A DNA stretch of 30,092 nt from Candidatus Bathyarchaeota archaeon (GCA_021162225.1 JAGGZB010000078.1:1-30092); one strand, 5' to 3'. Positions 16,092-24,363 are shown, numbered from the stretch's first letter. The notes: generated by a model not told the origin, from the letters alone. Numbers and translations are program-made.

Positions 16092-16973
16092 TTGGCCTCT
16101 AAAAGCGAGATAAAAAGGAAGAAAGTATATTACTTCATGATTACTCCCTTCTTCATACTTTTCACAATATGTATACTCATTCCAATAGGATATGCTTTCT
16201 ACATTAGCTTCTTTAGGTGGTCAGGTGTAACGATAGAATCCACCTTTGTGGGCCTAGAAAACTACATAGATATGTTCTCAGATCCCCTGTTCTGGAAGTG
16301 TGCTCAAAATACCGTAATATTCACCGCGGGTTTTCTATTATTAACCACGGCTCTCTCGCTAATGTTGGCTCTTGCCTTAAACAAGATAATGAGGGGAACG
16401 GTCCTTTTTAGGACGATGAGTTTTATTCCGTATGTTACCTCCAGCGCAGTTATAGCAATAGTCTGGAGGTTGATGTTCGACCATGCCTATGGAGTCTTAA
16501 ACATAATTCTAGAATCTCTAGGATTACCGAGAGTTTTATGGTTATCAAAGGATATGGCAATATACTCATGTCTACTCGTATCCGTCTGGCAGAACCTAGG
16601 ATACTATACGGTTCTCCTATTAGCCGGACTTCAGACAATCCCTGACGTTTATTACGATGCTGCTAAAGTCGATGGAGCTGGTGGAGGAGTAATCTTCAAA
16701 GAAATCACCCTCCCCTTACTAAAGCCTACGCTCTTTATGGTTATAGCCCTTGAAACCTTAAGTTCCTTCTTCGTTTATGACATTGTCTACACGCTAACAC
16801 AAGGCGGCCCTGGATATGCCTCTACAACTCTCATGTACTACCTGTATAGGAGAGGTTTCATCAATTTCTACTTCGGATATGCTTCCGCAATAGGGATATT
16901 CCTAGCGGCCATCGGCTTCATAGTTGTAATGTTCCAAAGAAGATATATTGGGAGGCCTGTTGCCCAGTTTTAG
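16092..16973 (+). CDS. ABC sugar permease, MalF/UgpA-like
   Basis: This is a membrane subunit of the sugar importer, 293 residues with six predicted helices, the first covering FMITPFFILFTICILIPIGYAFYI. The cytoplasmic EAA-type loop that docks the ATPase is YYDAAKVDGAGGGVIFKEITLPLLKP (about residues 193-218). The final helix ends in FQRRYIGRP. The start is TTG 16092; an in-frame TGA at 16089 excludes any earlier start, and GAAGG/GATGAT lies just upstream. It is the second gene after the binding protein, and MalG follows 11 bases after its stop. Confidence 0.93.
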   Translation: MASKSEIKRKKVYYFMITPFFILFTICILIPIGYAFYISFFRWSGVTIESTFVGLENYIDMFSDPLFWKCAQNTVIFTAGFLLLTTALSLMLALALNKIMRGTVLFRTMSFIPYVTSSAVIAIVWRLMFDHAYGVLNIILESLGLPRVLWLSKDMAIYSCLLVSVWQNLGYYTVLLLAGLQTIPDVYYDAAKVDGAGGGVIFKEITLPLLKPTLFMVIALETLSSFFVYDIVYTLTQGGPGYASTTLMYYLYRRGFINFYFGYASAIGIFLAAIGFIVVMFQRRYIGRPVAQF

Positions 16974-16984
16974 GTGAGAAGATT

Positions 16985-17821
16985 ATGAAGACGATAAAAG
17001 TTAAAAATTGGGTTTTCCTCTGCCTCGTCTACGCATTACTCTCCCTCGTAGCCCTCATCTCCATCTTCCCAATCTATCATATGTTTAATGTATCATTCAA
17101 GCCGAGGGCAATTCTATACGAATTCACCCTCCTTCCTCTTCCACCAACAATAGAAAACTACATTTTGCTATTCGAAGGCACCTTAATGTTTAGGTGGCTT
17201 CTAAATACATTTGCTTATGCAGGAACAGTTGCTTTGCTTACAATCATAGTTGACTCGATGACGGCTTACTGCCTCTCAAAGGCAACATTTCCGGGAAGAG
17301 ACTTAATATTCACAATTATTCTAGCAGCGATGATGGTTCCCGGCCAAGTCACGCTGATTCCACGTTTCATAATGTTCCGTTATATGAATCTCATTAACAC
17401 ATTCTGGGGTTTACTTCTGCCAGGCATCGCAAGTCCCTTCGGAGTCTTTCTCCTAAGGCAGTATATGCTCGCCCTGCCTTCTGATATTCTTGACTCTGGA
17501 AGAATAGATGGTTGTTCAGAATGGCAGGTATTCTGGAAAATCGCCTTTCCGCTTTCCAGACCTGCAATAGCAACCGTTGCAGCTCTAAAGTTTATATCAC
17601 ACTGGAACACGTTTCTGTGGCCCCTCATCGTTATGACAACACAAGACAACTATACTGTTCCAGTCGGCTTGGCTACATTATCGTGGTGGGGCGGATCTGA
17701 CTGGGGAGTAATGATGGCTGGCTCCGCTATCTCAGTGATCCCAACACTCGCTATATTCATAATCTTCCAGAAGTATATACTCGCAGGATTAACGCTGAGA
17801 AGAGTTCAGTTAAAGATGTAA
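16985..17821 (+). CDS. ABC sugar permease, MalG/UgpE-like
   Basis: This is the second permease subunit, 278 residues, six helices. The N-terminal helix (WVFLCLVYALLSLVALISIFPIYHMFNVSF) is followed by the family segment SFKPRAILYEFTLLPLPPTIENY. The EAA loop is DILDSGRIDGCSEWQVFWKIAFPLSRPA (about residues 163-190). The C-terminus ends in the typical short tail QKYILAGLTLRRVQLK. AGGTGAG just before the ATG overlaps the end of the previous gene, showing translational linkage. Only seven bases separate its stop from the stop of the convergent ATPase gene. Confidence 0.94.
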   Translation: MKTIKVKNWVFLCLVYALLSLVALISIFPIYHMFNVSFKPRAILYEFTLLPLPPTIENYILLFEGTLMFRWLLNTFAYAGTVALLTIIVDSMTAYCLSKATFPGRDLIFTIILAAMMVPGQVTLIPRFIMFRYMNLINTFWGLLLPGIASPFGVFLLRQYMLALPSDILDSGRIDGCSEWQVFWKIAFPLSRPAIATVAALKFISHWNTFLWPLIVMTTQDNYTVPVGLATLSWWGGSDWGVMMAGSAISVIPTLAIFIIFQKYILAGLTLRRVQLKM

Positions 17822-17828
17822 AAAAGGC

Positions 17829-18914
17829 TTATATGATGACTTTCTCCGTCTTTCCATCAAAGAAGTGTATCTTATCCTCTTGGAATCCTACATAGACTTT
17901 CTCGCCTATCTCAGCTTTAAAGCTGCTTGGAACTCTCATCTTCACCATGTTATCTCCTATAGTTAGGTCTAGAATAGCTGATTCGCCTATTATCTCCAGA
18001 AGATAAATCTTGCCCTCGATAGCATTCTTATCCTTCTCTTCTAAAACAATCATGTGTTCAGGTCTAGCCCCCAGAATAACCTCTGAACCTTTAGCTTCTC
18101 TAACTAGTATCTCAAATATTTCTGGCTTAGGCGTATAGGTAAAGTCACCAAAGTCTATTAAGCCTTCATCTTCCCTGATCGATCCCTTAAAGAAATTCAT
18201 GGGCGGATTGCCGATAAATCCTCCAACGTTAACGTTCGCCGGATTATCGTATATTTCGCTCGGAGTCCCCACCTGTTGAAGGATCCCTGACATTAATATG
18301 GCTACTCTGTCAGACATGGACATAGCTTCCACCTGATCATGAGTAACGTAAATAGTTGTGACTCCCAGTTTCCTTTGCAAGTTTTTCAGCTCAGCCCTCA
18401 TGTAGACCCTAAGTTTCGCATCAAGGTTAGATAGTGGCTCGTCTAGCAGGAAAACTTTGGGATTTCTCACGATCGCTCTGCCTAAGGCTACCCTTTGTTG
18501 CTGTCCCCCGCTGAGTTCATGAGGTTTCCTATTCAGAAGATCCCTGATCTGCAGCATCTCTGCTATCGATTTTACTCTCTTATCGATCTCATCCTTGCTT
18601 ACCTTTTTAATCCTCAGCGGAAATGCAATATTATCGTAAACCGTCATATGGGGATAAAGGGCGTAGGTTTGGAAAACCATAGCTACGTTTCTGTCCTTAG
18701 GAGGCAAATCATTAACGAGAACATCATCAAAATATACGTTGCCCTCAGTCTGCCTTTCAAGCCCTGCGATAATTCTCAATGTGGTGGTCTTTCCACATCC
18801 AGAAGGTCCTAGAAGTGTAAGAAACTCTTTATCTTCCACCTTCAAGTTTAGGTTCTGAACAGCCTTCACTGGCCCGAAGGTCTTCGTGATGTTTTCAAGC
18901 GTTATCCTAACCAA
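17829..18914 (-). CDS. ABC sugar importer ATPase, MalK/UgpC-like
   Basis: This is the ATP-hydrolysing subunit of a carbohydrate importer, 361 residues. Walker A is GPSGCGKTT (36-44), the Q-loop Gln is in FQTYALYP (about 82), the signature LSGGQ is at 134-138, Walker B ends in Asp158-Glu159, and the switch His is 192. A TOBE-type domain occupies the C-terminal 120 residues, as expected for MalK-like proteins. The frame is open to an ATG at 18950, but the segment before residue 13 of that form (FYFMNIYGGILL) is not family-like. TTG 18914, six bases after GGTGGT, gives the normal start MVRITLENITKTFG. It lies convergent to the permease genes rather than in their operon, so its amount is set by a separate promoter and it may serve more than one importer. 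Confidence 0.93.
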   Translation of the reverse strand: MVRITLENITKTFGPVKAVQNLNLKVEDKEFLTLLGPSGCGKTTTLRIIAGLERQTEGNVYFDDVLVNDLPPKDRNVAMVFQTYALYPHMTVYDNIAFPLRIKKVSKDEIDKRVKSIAEMLQIRDLLNRKPHELSGGQQQRVALGRAIVRNPKVFLLDEPLSNLDAKLRVYMRAELKNLQRKLGVTTIYVTHDQVEAMSMSDRVAILMSGILQQVGTPSEIYDNPANVNVGGFIGNPPMNFFKGSIREDEGLIDFGDFTYTPKPEIFEILVREAKGSEVILGARPEHMIVLEEKDKNAIEGKIYLLEIIGESAILDLTIGDNMVKMRVPSSFKAEIGEKVYVGFQEDKIHFFDGKTEKVII

Positions 18915-18960
18915 GAGGATACCACCATAAATGTTCATGAAATAAAACATTAAGAAAAGT

Positions 18961-18970
18961 TAATAAAATT
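18961..18970 (-). promoter_or_regulatory. Possible TATA box for the ABC ATPase
   Basis: On the minus strand AATTTTATTA predicts transcription from about 18938, which is downstream of the ATG at 18950 and so supports the TTG start at 18914. Confidence 0.4.
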
Positions 18971-19020
18971 TTCCAAGAGGGTTCTTTAACAGTCAAGCGT
19001 AGGCTATTTGTGAAGAAATT

Positions 19021-19048
19021 GATTAGGCAGACTTAAACTGCTTTAATC
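19021..19048. repeat. Imperfect inverted repeat upstream of the mtrH-like gene
   Basis: GATTA (19021-19025) and CAG (19028-19030) pair with CTG (19038-19040) and TAATC (19044-19048), around a seven-base centre ACTTAAA. It lies in the 184-base gap between the ATPase and mtrH-like starts. It could be an operator, or chance in AT-rich sequence. Confidence 0.3.
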
Positions 19049-19095
19049 TATCCTACTAGCCCAGATAAGATTTGCACTAAACTGATTTATTATGA

Positions 19096-19105
19096 AAATT
19101 ATACT
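19096..19105 (+). promoter_or_regulatory. Possible TATA box for the mtrH-like gene
   Basis: AAATTATACT lies about 30 bases upstream of a predicted transcription start near 19128, with the GAGTGGTG ribosome-binding site just after that. The match to box A is moderate. Confidence 0.3.
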
Positions 19106-19146
19106 ATGTATGTCTCTCTTTACGGCTACCTTGAGTGGTGTTTCGT

Positions 19147-20028
19147 ATGTTTAGATTTAAATCTCCGCAGAGAATCGTTGAGATAGGCGGCGTAAAGATA
19201 GGCGGTAACCCCAGCGAGAGACCTCCCGCCCTTATAGGAACAATATTTTATCATGGGCACAAAATTATATTGGATGAACATAAGGGAGAGTTTGATAGAG
19301 GCAAGGCGGAAAGACTCATCAGGGATGTGGAGGAAAGCTCTGAAAAAACGAAAATTCCCGCGATTATAGATGTTATGGGCTCAACGCCAGATGCCATCAT
19401 TAAATACTTAGAGTTCATAGCGAGCGTAACGGATCTCCCCATAGCAATAGATTCTCCCTCTGTCGACGTCACAAAAGCGGCGCTAAATTACGTCAAAAAT
19501 TCTGGTTTAGCCAGAAGAGTCGTATACAATTCTCTGAGGATGGAATCAACAAATTGTGAATACCAAGCTTTAAAAGACGCACAAGTTAAGAGCGCAATGG
19601 CCCTATTGTACACAAGTAAAATACTTAGCATAGATGCAAGAATCAACGCCCTTAAAGCCATAGTAAGTAAGGCTAGAACCTTCGGCGTAGAAAACATTCT
19701 TGTTGACACCTTCGTTATTGACGTATCCAGCCTTGCAATAGCTATGAGAACGATCTTAACCATCAAATCGCAACACGGTTATCCATGTGGATGCGCTGCT
19801 CCTAATGCCATATCAGTACAAAGAAAAGCCTTCAAGAAGAAGTTTGGTAAGAAGGGTATCAATGCTGTAGAACTAGCAGTAAATATTGCCCCAGCCATCT
19901 TGGGATCAGATTTTCTACTTTATGGACCAATAGAGAAAACAAAAGAGATTTTTCCAGCGGCATATATAATTCATGCATCTTACAAGTCCATGTTGATGAT
20001 GAAAACCCCACTAATAGAATTGTCATGA
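19147..20028 (+). CDS. mtrH: MtrH-family methyltransferase (methyl-corrinoid : tetrahydromethanopterin)
   Basis: MtrH-family proteins move a methyl group between a corrinoid protein and tetrahydromethanopterin in the cytoplasm. The 293-residue protein has the family's opening QRIVEIGGVKIGGNPSERPPALIGTIFYHGHKI, then DVMGSTPDAIIKYLEFIASVTDLPIAIDSPSVDV (TIM-barrel strands), YNSLRMES, and the late PCGCAAPNAIS and LGSDFLLYGPIE. It is full length. No other mtr subunit (A-G) is nearby; it is followed by a stand-alone corrinoid protein and an activator. This is the arrangement described for archaeal MtoA-type systems and for Mtr-independent methyl transfer, not for the membrane Mtr complex. The start is ATG 19147, after GTGGTG; the frame is also open from GTG 19135. 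The methyl donor is unknown. Confidence 0.88.
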   Translation: MFRFKSPQRIVEIGGVKIGGNPSERPPALIGTIFYHGHKIILDEHKGEFDRGKAERLIRDVEESSEKTKIPAIIDVMGSTPDAIIKYLEFIASVTDLPIAIDSPSVDVTKAALNYVKNSGLARRVVYNSLRMESTNCEYQALKDAQVKSAMALLYTSKILSIDARINALKAIVSKARTFGVENILVDTFVIDVSSLAIAMRTILTIKSQHGYPCGCAAPNAISVQRKAFKKKFGKKGINAVELAVNIAPAILGSDFLLYGPIEKTKEIFPAAYIIHASYKSMLMMKTPLIELS

Positions 20029-20110
20029 TGTACATCACAACAACTCTTAGTATCCGCTAAAAAGCTGCAATTTCATGCTTGCAATCGAGATTACATGCCG
20101 CGAAAAACTA

Positions 20111-20118
20111 TTTTTATA
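20111..20118 (+). promoter_or_regulatory. TATA box for the corrinoid protein gene
   Basis: TTTTTATA lies about 25 bases before a predicted start near 20140, followed by GAGGTGAC and ATG 20158. It shows that the in-frame ATG at 20095 lies upstream of the promoter and is not the start. Confidence 0.55.
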
Positions 20119-20157
20119 GCCAAAAAGGTTCTCTTATTTAAAGAGGTGACGTGCTTA

Positions 20158-20817
20158 ATGGGGAAAGAAGACGAGATCATGGATAGGCTTAGAGACGCTA
20201 TCGTTAATCTAGACATCGACGGCGTTAAAAAAGCTTGTAAAGAGGCTATTGAAGCTGGTATCTCTGCTTACAAGGCTATCACTGATGGAATGGCTAAGGG
20301 AATGGAGATAGTTGGCGAAAAGTATGAGAAAGGAGAATATTTCTTGGCTGAATTGATGATGGCCGGAGAGGTAATGAAAGAAGGAGTGAAGATCCTTGAG
20401 CCATACCTAAAACGCGGAGAAGCAAAGAAGATAGGAAAGGTTGTGATCGGAACGGTCAGAGGAGACTTACATGACATCGGCAAAAACATAGTCATAAATC
20501 TGCTTGAGGCCGCTGGATTTGAAGTTATAGATTTAGGAGTTGATGTGCCTCCTGAAAGATTCGTTGAAGCCGTTAAGCAAAATAATCCAGATATAGTTGG
20601 CATGTCGGCTCTCCTCACAACTACGATGATGGAGATGAAAAAGGTAATCGACGCACTAAAAGAAGCCGGACTGAGAGACAAAGTAAAGATAATCATTGGA
20701 GGAGCCCCAATAACTCCAGAATTTGCTGAAGAAATCGGCGCAGACGCTGCATCAGGGGATGCCGTAGAAGCCGTGAGCATCTGTAAATCATGGGTTGAGA
20801 GAAGGAGAGGCATCTAG
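20158..20817 (+). CDS. Corrinoid (B12-binding) methyl-carrier protein, MtaC/MtoC-like
   Basis: This is the methyl-carrying corrinoid subunit, 219 residues. The N-terminal helical cap domain covers about residues 1-85 (IVNLDIDGVKKACKEAIEAG, then EKGEYFLAELMMAGEVMK). The cobalamin-binding Rossmann domain follows, with the DxHxxG motif GDLHDIGKNIV; His105 would be the lower cobalt ligand. GVDVPPERFVEAV, GMSALLTTTM and GGAPITPEFAEEIGAD complete the B12-binding signature. Its size and domain order match the MtaC/MtbC/MttC/MtoC group. It lies directly after the MtrH-like gene with its own promoter. It should shuttle methyl from a substrate-specific methyltransferase to MtrH; the two UroD-like genes in this window are candidate donor-side partners. 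Confidence 0.93.
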   Translation: MGKEDEIMDRLRDAIVNLDIDGVKKACKEAIEAGISAYKAITDGMAKGMEIVGEKYEKGEYFLAELMMAGEVMKEGVKILEPYLKRGEAKKIGKVVIGTVRGDLHDIGKNIVINLLEAAGFEVIDLGVDVPPERFVEAVKQNNPDIVGMSALLTTTMMEMKKVIDALKEAGLRDKVKIIIGGAPITPEFAEEIGADAASGDAVEAVSICKSWVERRRGI

Positions 20818-20820
20818 GCT

Positions 20821-21117
20821 ATGGGAAAAATTAGAAAGCTTCAGGGAAGAGTTATAGATATTGAGAGGACAGGGAAGTTCATAACAGATGAAGCAGGGCT
20901 CAGATGGGAACGATGTATATTCACAATCGAGCTTACAGGTTTTTCGCGGCGTACGCCGGATGAAGTTATTCCAGAGGGGATTAAAGGTAAAAAAGTGAAG
21001 CTTGTACGCTATTGCCGTTTTAATTGGCACTATAAGCTTGGAGTTAGAAAGACGCTTGAGCCGCATGAAACCGAAGCAGTGCTCTCGGGAAAGCCCATAG
21101 AGACCGTATTTTGGTAA
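20821..21117 (+). CDS. Small unknown protein in the corrinoid methyltransferase cluster
   Basis: This 98-residue protein belongs to no family I recognise. It appears beta-rich at the N-terminus (LQGRVIDIERTGKFITDEAG, then CIFTIELTGF), possibly an OB-like barrel. A basic middle contains GIKGKKVKLVRYCRF, and the protein ends in IETVFW. It has two cysteines, Cys32 and Cys65, and no membrane segment. It starts three bases after the stop of the corrinoid gene, with GGAGAGG upstream, so it is co-translated with it. Its position suggests a helper for corrinoid loading, activation or docking, but that is inference only. Confidence 0.7.
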   Translation: MGKIRKLQGRVIDIERTGKFITDEAGLRWERCIFTIELTGFSRRTPDEVIPEGIKGKKVKLVRYCRFNWHYKLGVRKTLEPHETEAVLSGKPIETVFW

Positions 21118-21182
21118 TCTAGATCTCCAGACTTTAATAGCGTTCATATTCCTGCTTAAAAACCAAAGAGCACTCCACAGCC

Positions 21183-21196
21183 CTTTAACGTTAAAG
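21183..21196. promoter_or_regulatory. Perfect 14-base palindrome, candidate operator
   Basis: CTTTAACGTTAAAG reads the same on both strands and directly abuts the candidate TATA box of the activator gene. This is a typical place for a dimeric repressor or activator site. I found no second exact copy in the window. Confidence 0.45.
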
Positions 21197-21205
21197 ATTT
21201 TATCC
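21197..21205 (+). promoter_or_regulatory. Possible TATA box for the corrinoid activator gene
   Basis: ATTTTATCC predicts a start near 21228, leaving a leader of about 36 bases before ATG 21264. Confidence 0.35.
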
Positions 21206-21263
21206 TCGGATGGTTTAGTGGATATTCAACTGACAGGCCAGATAAGCCGCGGCGGAAAATCAG

Positions 21264-23141
21264 ATGATAATCTTTCAGCCTTACGGAATAAAAATCAAAT
21301 CTTATAAGAAAGAATCCATCCTCGAGATTGCTGGCAAGGCTGGAATTAGAATAAATGCTGTTTGTGGAGGAAGAGGTCTCTGCGGAAAATGCAGAGTAAT
21401 AATTCGCGAAGGAGAGGTCAATCTATCCAAGCCCACTGAAGCCGAAAAAAGAGCGCTGTCAGAGGAGGACCTGAAATGCGGCTTTAGATTGGCGTGTCAG
21501 GCGAGAATAGAGGAAACAGGCACGGTAATAGTGGAGGTCCCGCCGGAAAGCCAAGCTAATAAACAAAAACTGCTTGTTAAAGGGATGGAGACGCACGTTA
21601 AACCTAAACCCGCCGTTAAGAAGATTTTCGTCCGTTTAGAAAAGCCATCTTTGCAGGATAATACTGCGGATGTCGACAGGCTTCTGGAAGCTATCAGATC
21701 TCAAACAGGGTTAAAAGTTAACGTGGATTATGAGATTATGAAGAAGATTCCACACATACTGCGGATGAGTAATTGGCGGGTCTCCGTCGTAGTCTGGAAA
21801 GACAAAGAGATGATCTCTATTGAGCAGGACTCTTCTCCTGACATGTATGGCTTAGCCGTAGATATGGGAACAACAAAGATGGCTGGATACATCGTTGATC
21901 TGAGAAGTGGAAAGGTCGTAGGGGCAACATCAATAGTGAATCCCCAAATAGTCTATGGCGAAGATGTTGTCTCAAGGATTAAGTTCTCAGAAGAAGGAAA
22001 ACTAGAGGTTTTAAGAAAATGCGTGATCAACGGGATCAACGAGATGATGGGCAGAATCTGTAAAGACACTAAAATTCCTCACGAGAGAATCTACGATATG
22101 GCGGTTGCTGGAAACACTGTTATGCAACATATCTTTTTAGGAATCACCCCAAAATATATCGCCCAAGCCCCATACTCTGCAGCTCTGCAATCGTCCATTG
22201 ACGTTAAGGCTAGGGAGATAGGCGTAGAAATCAACCCATCCGCCTATGTTCACGTCTTACCGACCATAGCTGGATTTGTCGGCGGAGACACAATTGCGGA
22301 TATACTAGCTACGAAGATCCATGAAGCAGAAGATGTATCGATGCTTATAGACATAGGAACAAATACCGAAATAGTGCTGGGAGACAAGAAAGGGCTTATT
22401 GCATGTTCCTGTGCGTCTGGTCCGGCATTCGAAGGCTCTCATATAAAATGCGGCATGAGAGCTCTTGCTGGAGCAATCGAGCATGTATGGATCGAGCCGG
22501 GCACATTTGAAGTCGGATACGAAACGATCGACGATGATAAACCTCGGGGATTATGCGGATCCGCAATAGTTGATGTAGTTGCAGAGATGTTAAAGGCGGG
22601 ATTAATAGATTCGAGTGGAAGATTCATAATGGAAAATGAGACTCCTCGATTGAGAAGAAATGGAGAGAAGGTAGAGTTCGTAATAGCTTGGAGAGACGAA
22701 GCATCAAGTGCGCATGACATAGTTATAACGCAAAACGACATAAGAGAGGTTCAGCTCGCTAAGGCAGCCATATACGCTGGCACATCGATCCTGATGAGGT
22801 TCCTAAAAATCCAGCCTAATGATATTCAAAGAATGTATCTCGCCGGGGCCTTCGGAAACTACATTGATCCACAGAACGCTAAGATTATTGGAATGTACCC
22901 TGATCTACCTCTGGAAAGAGTTAGGTTTGTGGGAAACGTTGCTGGCTCAGGCGTCCGAGCAGCTTTGCTCTCCATTGATGCTAGAGAAAAAGCTGCAAAT
23001 CTCGCTAGAAAGATAGAATATGTGGAGCTTGCCGCTGACCCAGCGTTCCAAAGCGAGTTCTTAAAGGCAACGTATCTACCTCATAAGGAGTTATGGAGAT
23101 TTCCAAACGTGACTGCTATGCTGAATAGAACGTTAAGATAA
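21264..23141 (+). CDS. Reductive activator of corrinoid proteins (2Fe-2S plus ASKHA, RACo/MtoD-like)
   Basis: The enzyme uses ATP to drive reduction of inactive Co(II) corrinoid to Co(I), keeping the methyl carrier active. It has 625 residues. The N-terminal plant-type ferredoxin domain has Cys34, Cys40, Cys43 and Cys78, the full 2Fe-2S set. A linker and middle domain follow (about 90-200). The C-terminal ASKHA ATPase has GLAVDMGTTKMAGYIVDL, the second phosphate loop in LIDIGTNTEIVLG, CASGPAFEGSHIKCGMRA, and the adenosine motif YLAGAFGNYID. This matches DUF4445 proteins of bacterial O-demethylase, CoFeSP (RACo) and archaeal MtoD systems. It differs from RamA, which carries C-terminal 4Fe-4S clusters. 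Its position after the corrinoid and small unknown genes fits the same pathway. It converges on the UroD-like gene. Confidence 0.92.
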   Translation: MIIFQPYGIKIKSYKKESILEIAGKAGIRINAVCGGRGLCGKCRVIIREGEVNLSKPTEAEKRALSEEDLKCGFRLACQARIEETGTVIVEVPPESQANKQKLLVKGMETHVKPKPAVKKIFVRLEKPSLQDNTADVDRLLEAIRSQTGLKVNVDYEIMKKIPHILRMSNWRVSVVVWKDKEMISIEQDSSPDMYGLAVDMGTTKMAGYIVDLRSGKVVGATSIVNPQIVYGEDVVSRIKFSEEGKLEVLRKCVINGINEMMGRICKDTKIPHERIYDMAVAGNTVMQHIFLGITPKYIAQAPYSAALQSSIDVKAREIGVEINPSAYVHVLPTIAGFVGGDTIADILATKIHEAEDVSMLIDIGTNTEIVLGDKKGLIACSCASGPAFEGSHIKCGMRALAGAIEHVWIEPGTFEVGYETIDDDKPRGLCGSAIVDVVAEMLKAGLIDSSGRFIMENETPRLRRNGEKVEFVIAWRDEASSAHDIVITQNDIREVQLAKAAIYAGTSILMRFLKIQPNDIQRMYLAGAFGNYIDPQNAKIIGMYPDLPLERVRFVGNVAGSGVRAALLSIDAREKAANLARKIEYVELAADPAFQSEFLKATYLPHKELWRFPNVTAMLNRTLR

Positions 23142-23178
23142 AGATAATAATGATGGTGGCTTCGGCGAATTATGTTTC

Positions 23179-24357
23179 CTATATCTTTCGATGTTTTCTG
23201 ATGGTCTCAAGCAGTGTCTGTATATTCTCTTTAGGAGTTCCGGGAACTATATAGTTTGAAACTCCGACTATGATGCCCCTGCTTCTCTTTGCTTCCTTAA
23301 GGCAGGAAAGAACTTCGGCTTTCACTTCTTCTCTGCTACCATAATGTAAGGTGTGAGAGCTAATATTCCCGATCAGTACGAGATGAGGAAATCGTTCTCT
23401 AAGTTTTCTAAGGTTCATCCCGGCTCTTCGATCGATCTCGAAGTAGCCGTCGATCCCAGATTTCCCGAATAAATCGTCGGCAACCGGCCAAAGATTTCCA
23501 TCGCTGGCATAGAGATAGTACACGCCGCATTTGTGGCATTCCTCGGCGACTCTCTGTATTCTTGGAAGCACGAGCTCACGGAAGATCTTAGGCGGCAGAC
23601 AGGGCCCTCTGTTATCGGCAAAGTCTACTCCTCCAAAGAGCAGTTTTGCTCCAGCCTCCGCGAGGTACCTTATTTGCTTCACAGCCATTTCAGCTTGAAT
23701 ATCTAAATAGCGGGCTGCTAAGTCTTGTCTCCGCAACGCAGCCATAAGCCATATAGGATCCCTTGTAGTTAAGCCTATTCCCACAGATCCTCCGTTCACC
23801 CGTATGGCATATTCTTCACCGTACTTTTCTATCAAGCTGCGTATCTCTTGAAAATCCTCACTTCTAGGCTTGTAGTTCTCTAGTTGCTCTTCCATCCGGG
23901 CGAGCTGCTCCTCTGCCATTTTAAATCTGACGCTCAGGTTCCCTTTTTCTCTTGGAGGATTCTCTTTGATGACATTAAAGAGCTCAGAGGATGGATTATA
24001 ACGTCTGATCACATATTCTCCTTTCGGATCTCCATAGAGAAAGGTATATTCGTCGATCTTCTTTGTAGGTTTTTCAGGAAGTCTCCAATAATGGAATCTT
24101 ATGATATCTTGGTCTGTTGCTCTAGCTATTTCAAAGGCATCTTCAAGGGACCTCTTTAAGAAGTCGCGATGGGCTTCTTCCCCTTCCCACAGCGCTTTAG
24201 TTTCTCTCCATTGTTGTATCCCTCCGCCTACAAAGACTTCTCGACCTAAAATCTTCGAGGCAGCATCACTCGAGAAGCCAATATGATGTATTGGTACCAT
24301 GTCTGGTAATTCAAACTCAAACGCGGCAAATACCCTTTCTCGAGGCGTCATGACCAC
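23179..24357 (-). CDS. UroD-superfamily methyltransferase-like protein, first copy
   Basis: This 392-residue protein of the uroporphyrinogen decarboxylase / MtaA superfamily begins with the family opening MTPRERVFAAFEFELPDMVPIHH. Further family features are VGIGLTTRDPIWLMAALRRQ, GAKLLFGGVDFADNRGPCLPPKIFRELVLPRI, the core loop YASDGNLWPVADDL, and RERFPHLVLIGNISSHTLHYG. In MtaA/CmuA-type enzymes the core loop carries a His-x-Cys zinc pair; here the two positions are Ala284 and Asp286, so the metal site must be different or absent. Next to a corrinoid protein, MtrH and activator, it is most likely the substrate-side methyltransferase or demethylase rather than a haem enzyme. The start is GTG 24357 (ten bases after GGAGG) or ATG 24351. 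The insertion around residues 120-180, with charged EEQLARMEEQL, is unusual. Confidence 0.8.
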   Translation of the reverse strand: MVMTPRERVFAAFEFELPDMVPIHHIGFSSDAASKILGREVFVGGGIQQWRETKALWEGEEAHRDFLKRSLEDAFEIARATDQDIIRFHYWRLPEKPTKKIDEYTFLYGDPKGEYVIRRYNPSSELFNVIKENPPREKGNLSVRFKMAEEQLARMEEQLENYKPRSEDFQEIRSLIEKYGEEYAIRVNGGSVGIGLTTRDPIWLMAALRRQDLAARYLDIQAEMAVKQIRYLAEAGAKLLFGGVDFADNRGPCLPPKIFRELVLPRIQRVAEECHKCGVYYLYASDGNLWPVADDLFGKSGIDGYFEIDRRAGMNLRKLRERFPHLVLIGNISSHTLHYGSREEVKAEVLSCLKEAKRSRGIIVGVSNYIVPGTPKENIQTLLETIRKHRKI

Positions 24358-24363
24358 TTCTAA

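Noticed and set aside
20095..20157. N-terminal extension of the corrinoid protein from ATG 20095
   Set aside because: A TATA box lies inside it at 20111-20118, and a GAGGTGAC site stands just before ATG 20158, where the family-like sequence starts.
20268..20813. 181-residue minus-strand frame
   Set aside because: It is fully opposite the corrinoid protein gene, with low-complexity Ser/Ile/Thr/Pro composition typical of an antisense shadow.
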